From Streptomyces sp. NRRL B-1140 (GTDB lineage: Bacteria; Actinomycetota; Actinomycetes; Streptomycetales; Streptomycetaceae), in contig NZ_LGEA01000092.1 in NCBI RefSeq assembly GCF_001280065.1, positions 89,121 to 153,120 of the forward strand: a DNA stretch of 64,000 nt. Direction: 5' to 3'. The position numbers were made by a program, and so were the translations under genes. This document shows positions 60,612 to 64,000 of this stretch, one piece after another. The notes under the pieces were generated by a model. The model was not told the DNA's origin, ran no database searches, and was given only the letters and a program-made list of their open reading frames with translations. How positions within the stretch are numbered: the first letter of the stretch is position 1; each line of letters starts with the position of its first letter.

Positions 60612-61289
60612 ATGTCTTCCTCGTACGACATTCCCGACGTCCTGGACCGTCGCGAGGGCCCCCACGGTGAGGTGGTGCTGCGGCGGCACGGTGACCGGCT
60701 GGAGATCATCGCCAACGGCTGTTTCCTGATGGACACCTCCGACGGCCGCTCGGAGCGGCGGCTGGTCGACGCGGCACTGGACGCCCTGGCCGGCCGGGAC
60801 CGTCCCGACGTCCTGATCGGCGGACTCGGCGTCGGTTTCTCCCTCGCCCACGCCGCGGCCGACCCGCGCTGGGGACGGATCACGGTGGTGGAACGCGAGC
60901 ACGCGATCGTCGAATGGCACCGCGACGGCCCGCTCTCCGCACTCTCCGCCCAGGCCTTGGCGGACCCCCGCACACACATCGTCGAGACCGATCTCGTCGC
61001 ACACGTCAATGAGACTTCCGACACGTATGACGCCCTGTGCCTCGACATCGACAACGGACCGGGCTGGACCGTCACGGAGGGCAACGGAAATCTCTACCGG
61101 GAAGCCGGACTGGCAAGCTGTGCAAGGGTGTTGAGACCGGGCGGGGTTCTGGCCGTCTGGTCCGCCCGGCCGTCTCCGGAATTCGAGGGAACCTTGCGGA
61201 ATGCCGGGTTCCAACAGGTGCGTACCGAAGAGATCCCGGTTGCCCGGGGCGTTCCCGACGTCGTGCACCTCGCCATCAGCCCTGGATAG
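60612..61289 (+). CDS. Spermidine synthase-like methyltransferase-fold protein
   Basis: This 225-residue protein has a class I methyltransferase fold of the polyamine-synthase family, with PDVLIGGLGVGFSLAHA (binding loop), ITVVEREHAIVEWHRD and DALCLDIDNGPGW. The usual aminopropyltransferase gatekeeping residues are altered, so it may be an orphan in this family. No polyamine genes are adjacent. Confidence 0.8.
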   Translation: MSSSYDIPDVLDRREGPHGEVVLRRHGDRLEIIANGCFLMDTSDGRSERRLVDAALDALAGRDRPDVLIGGLGVGFSLAHAAADPRWGRITVVEREHAIVEWHRDGPLSALSAQALADPRTHIVETDLVAHVNETSDTYDALCLDIDNGPGWTVTEGNGNLYREAGLASCARVLRPGGVLAVWSARPSPEFEGTLRNAGFQQVRTEEIPVARGVPDVVHLAISPG

Positions 61290-61424
61290 CAAAGGCGTAC
61301 TGACTCCCCGTACGCTGCTCCCCTGACGCCGATCATTCAAGCGTCAATCGCAACCATGCGCAGGCATAGCCAGTCAGAAGGAATCACCCCACTGATTCCG
61401 GAAAGCACACCCCAGGGGCGGGCG

Positions 61425-62165
61425 ATGGAGCAGACACAGACCTCCCACAACGGTTCGGCGACGGCTACTCCGGGCGCGCAGCGCCGGGTCCTGGTGGTCG
61501 AGGACGACGCGACGATCGTGGACGCCATCGCGACCCGCCTGCGGGCCGAGGGATTCCTCGTGCAAACGGCGGGCGACGGCCCGGCCGCGGTCGACACGGC
61601 CGAGGCGTGGCAGCCCGACCTGCTGATCCTCGACATCATGCTGCCCGGCTTCGACGGCCTGGAGGTCTGCCGGCGCGTGCAGGCCGCCCGCCCGGTGCCG
61701 GTGATGATGCTCACCGCGCGCGACGACGAGACCGACATGCTGGTCGGCCTCGGGGTCGGCGCCGACGACTACATGACCAAGCCGTTCTCGATGCGGGAGC
61801 TGGCGGCGCGCGTGCACGTCCTGCTGCGCCGGGTGGAACGGGCCGCCATCGCGGCGGCCACCCCGCGTTCCGGCATCCTGCGCCTCGGCGAACTGGAGAT
61901 CGACCACGCACAGCGCCGGGTCCGGGTGCGCAGCGAGGACGTCCACCTCACGCCCACCGAGTTCGATCTGCTGGTGTGCCTGGCCAACACCCCGCGCGCG
62001 GTGCTCTCCCGTGAGCAGCTGCTGGCCGAGGTGTGGGACTGGGCGGACGCCTCCGGGACCCGCACGGTCGACAGCCACATCAAGGCCCTGCGCCGGAAGA
62101 TCGGTGCCGAGCGGATCCGCACGGTGCACGGCGTGGGTTACGCCCTGGAGACCCCGACGCCATGA
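61425..62165 (+). CDS. OmpR-family response regulator
   Basis: This 246-residue protein has a receiver domain (phospho-Asp near 70 in LLILDIMLPG, Lys in MTKPFSM) and a winged HTH (about 155-240: RLGELEIDHAQRRV, LTPTEFDLLVCL, VDSHIKALRRKIG). It overlaps the kinase start as ATGA, so the two are coupled. The frame runs 23 codons upstream of the ATG at 61425, but GGGGCGGGCG and homologous length favour this start. Confidence 0.93.
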   Translation: MEQTQTSHNGSATATPGAQRRVLVVEDDATIVDAIATRLRAEGFLVQTAGDGPAAVDTAEAWQPDLLILDIMLPGFDGLEVCRRVQAARPVPVMMLTARDDETDMLVGLGVGADDYMTKPFSMRELAARVHVLLRRVERAAIAAATPRSGILRLGELEIDHAQRRVRVRSEDVHLTPTEFDLLVCLANTPRAVLSREQLLAEVWDWADASGTRTVDSHIKALRRKIGAERIRTVHGVGYALETPTP

Positions 62166-63271
62166 GCGGCGGGCCGGCCGCACGGAGAAACCCCGGGAAG
62201 AACCCCTGGGGCGGGGTGAGCCCGTTCTCGATCAAGACCAAGCTGGGCGCGCTGGTCGTCATCTCGGTGCTGATCACCACGGGTCTGTCGGTGATCGCGG
62301 TGCACACCAAGACGGAACTGCGCTTCATCACGGTCTTCTCGATGATCGCCACGCTTCTCATTACGCAGTTCGTCGCCCATTCGCTCACCGCGCCGCTGGA
62401 CGAGATGACCGCGGTCGCGCGCTCCATCTCGCAGGGCGACTACACCCGCCGCACGCGGGAGAACCGCCGGGACGAGCTGGGCGACCTGGCCGTGACGATC
62501 AACGCCATGGCCGACGAGCTGGAGGCCCAGGACAGCCAGCGCAAGGAACTCGTGGCGAACGTCTCGCACGAGCTGCGCACGCCCATCGCGGGTCTGCGCG
62601 CGGTACTGGAGAACATCGTCGACGGTGTCACGCAGGCCGACCCGGAGACCATGCGCACGGCCCTGAAGCAGACCGAGCGCCTCGGGCGGCTGGTGGAGAC
62701 GCTGCTGGACCTGTCCCGCCTGGACAACGGCGTCGTACCGCTGAAACAGCGGCGGTTCGAGGTGTGGCCGTACCTGTCCGGCGTACTGAAGGAGGCCAAC
62801 ATGGTCGCCTCCGTGCGCGCGGGCATCGCCACCGGCTCGGGCAGTCACACCCGTACGGACGTCCATCTGCACCTCGACGTCCATCCACCGGAGTTGACCG
62901 CGCACGCCGACCCGGAGCGCATCCACCAGGTCGTCGCCAATCTCATCGACAACGCGGTCAAGCACAGCCCGCCGCACGGCCGTGTGACGGTCAAGGCGCG
63001 GCGCGGTGCCCTGCCGGAGTCGCTGGAGCTGGAGGTCCTGGACGAGGGCCCCGGCATTCCGAAGTCCGAGTGGCACCGTGTCTTCGAGCGGTTCAACCGC
63101 GGCAGCGCCAAGCGGCCGCAGGGTCCGGGCAGCGACGGCGGCACGGGCCTCGGCCTTGCCATCGCCCGCTGGGCCGTGGACCTGCACGGGGGCCGGATCG
63201 GAGTGGCCGAATCCGAGCGAGGTTGCCGGATTCTTGTCACTCTTCCGGGACTGTCATCTGTGCCAAGTTGA
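62162..63271 (+). CDS. Sensor histidine kinase of the OmpR-type pair
   Basis: This 369-residue kinase has two close membrane helices (about 28-45 and 53-72) with almost no extracellular loop, HAMP (about 74-125), H box ANVSHELRTPIAGL (His near 137) and ATPase boxes N (ANLIDNAVKHSPP), G1 (DEGPGI) and G2 (GTGLGLAIARW). The short loop suggests it senses membrane or cytoplasmic cues. It starts in the stop of the regulator gene. Confidence 0.93.
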   Translation: MSGGPAARRNPGKNPWGGVSPFSIKTKLGALVVISVLITTGLSVIAVHTKTELRFITVFSMIATLLITQFVAHSLTAPLDEMTAVARSISQGDYTRRTRENRRDELGDLAVTINAMADELEAQDSQRKELVANVSHELRTPIAGLRAVLENIVDGVTQADPETMRTALKQTERLGRLVETLLDLSRLDNGVVPLKQRRFEVWPYLSGVLKEANMVASVRAGIATGSGSHTRTDVHLHLDVHPPELTAHADPERIHQVVANLIDNAVKHSPPHGRVTVKARRGALPESLELEVLDEGPGIPKSEWHRVFERFNRGSAKRPQGPGSDGGTGLGLAIARWAVDLHGGRIGVAESERGCRILVTLPGLSSVPS

Positions 63272-63552
63272 CGTAAAGTTCGAAGCGGAGTCACAAGATC
63301 CACGGTCGTCCGCGCTGACGGACACGTGTGATCAGGCACGGGCCCGCGCCATCGGCGCCCTGGGCCCTGGGCCGCTCTTGCCTCATAAAGCGGAACCACG
63401 CTTGTTTCCCGCCATTTCAAGCCCCGAAACACGGTTCCAGATGTGATGTGCACGACGTTGAACGGGCCCGGCCTGACCTTCCCCCTCCGAGGGGCGTAGC
63501 CTTGATTCCCGCTGTCCATCATCTTGTGAAGCGGAAGAGGGCGGTTGCCGCC
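63272..63552. other. Upstream region of the 2-oxoglutarate dehydrogenase gene
   Basis: This 281-bp stretch holds the end of the kinase transcript and presumably the promoter of the dehydrogenase gene. A purine stretch GAAGCGGAAGAGGG precedes the GTG by about 20 bp. I see no gene or clear operator. Confidence 0.45.
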
Positions 63553-64000
63553 GTGTCGCCACAGTCCCCCAGTAACTCGAGCATCTCGACCGACACCGAC
63601 CAAGCGGGGAAGAACCCCGCCGCGTCGTTCGGTGCCAACGAGTGGCTCGTCGACGAGATCTATCAGCAGTACCTCCAGGACCCGAACTCGGTAGACCGAG
63701 CCTGGTGGGACTTCTTCGCCGACTACAAGCCAGGGGCGGCCGCCGCCCCGGCTCCGGCGGGTACCGCGGCCGCGGGGGCCGCGGGGACCACCACCACCGC
63801 TCAGCCGGCCGCTCCGGCCACTCCCGCGCAGGCCCCCGCCCCGGCGGCCGAGAAGCCCGCCGCAGCACCGGCCCCCGCCCCGGCTCCGGCCCAGGCGAAG
63901 CCCGCCGCGCAGGCCCCGGCCCCCGCGCAGGCCCCCGGCACCACGCAGATGCCCCCAAGGGGGGCCCGCCAGCCCCACTCCTGCGCGACCCAGCCGGTGA
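63553..64000 (+). CDS. kgd: Multifunctional 2-oxoglutarate metabolism enzyme (E1o/Kgd), N-terminal part
   Basis: The window contains the first 149 codons (GTG start, MSPQSPSNSSISTDTDQAGK). Residues 25-65 (FGANEWLVDEIYQQYLQDPNSVDRAWWDFF) match the N-terminal segment of SucA/Kgd that binds E2. A long Ala/Pro-rich linker follows (about 68-140), as in E2-E1 fusion enzymes of actinobacteria, where an acyltransferase domain precedes the thiamine-diphosphate dehydrogenase part. It serves the TCA cycle. The rest is beyond the window. Confidence 0.88.
   Translation, partial: MSPQSPSNSSISTDTDQAGKNPAASFGANEWLVDEIYQQYLQDPNSVDRAWWDFFADYKPGAAAAPAPAGTAAAGAAGTTTTAQPAAPATPAQAPAPAAEKPAAAPAPAPAPAQAKPAAQAPAPAQAPGTTQMPPRGARQPHSCATQPV

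Noticed and set aside
63940..64000. A possible frameshift near the window end in the dehydrogenase gene, where the linker turns from Ala/Pro-rich to ARQPHSCATQPV.
   Set aside because: Third-position GC remains highest in the original frame up to 64000, and too little sequence is left to decide.

Overview
This is a high-GC Streptomyces chromosome segment. The evidence is strong third-position GC bias, GTG and TTG starts, frequent 1-4 base stop/start overlaps, and a gene content typical of the genus: rho next to the thr/lys cluster, a conservon, Ku plus LigD polymerase, a SEDS/PBP pair, lon with a HAIR box, and a Kgd-type 2-oxoglutarate dehydrogenase. The window opens inside prfA and ends in the N-terminal part of the 2-oxoglutarate dehydrogenase gene.

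Region 1 (1-13.7 kb) is core chromosome, almost all on the minus strand. It holds prfA, rpmE (next to a 190-bp MITE-like inverted-repeat element), an LCP cell-wall ligase, a secreted trypsin-like protease with an FG-GAP domain, rho, and the aspartate-family cluster argS-like/lysA/hom/thrC/thrB. A stand-alone receiver protein and tRNA-Arg(CCG) follow.

Region 2 (13.7-28.7 kb) is an integrated actinomycete integrative and conjugative element (AICE) of the pSAM2 type in tRNA-Arg. It is bounded by an 83-bp perfect direct repeat (13700-13782 and 28658-28740). It carries int, xis, a RepSA-like initiator, spread genes, a TraSA-like FtsK translocase, a KorSA-like GntR repressor with several copies of its putative operator, and a Pif-like Nudix protein. 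The right half is lower-GC cargo. The main item is a two-gene unit: a MORC/MutL-like GHKL ATPase with a predicted PD-(D/E)XK nuclease domain, and a DNA methyltransferase. An HNH nuclease with eight tandem cysteine modules follows. This looks like an uncharacterised restriction or antiphage module. Two striking palindromic DNA structures lie between the conjugation genes and the cargo.

Region 3 (28.7-38.7 kb) holds a decayed gene at the right attachment site, an XRE/P-loop/TPR protein, small membrane proteins, an Asp23 protein, an MBL-fold hydrolase, divergent ku and ligD-type polymerase genes (NHEJ), a NERD-like protein and a tyrosine phosphatase.

Region 4 (38.8-64 kb) is mainly envelope and signalling genes. 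It holds a lipoprotein plus histidine kinase without a regulator, a secreted SH3-like protein, a FtsW/RodA plus PBP pair, an AurF-like diiron oxygenase, TetR, an NlpC/P60 hydrolase, and a complete conservon (kinase, roadblock, DUF742, GTPase) followed by an FAD monooxygenase. A PP2C-like protein, MarR, Lon under a probable HspR operator, GNAT, a rhomboid-like protein, a spermidine-synthase-like methyltransferase, an OmpR/EnvZ-type two-component pair and the dehydrogenase start complete it.
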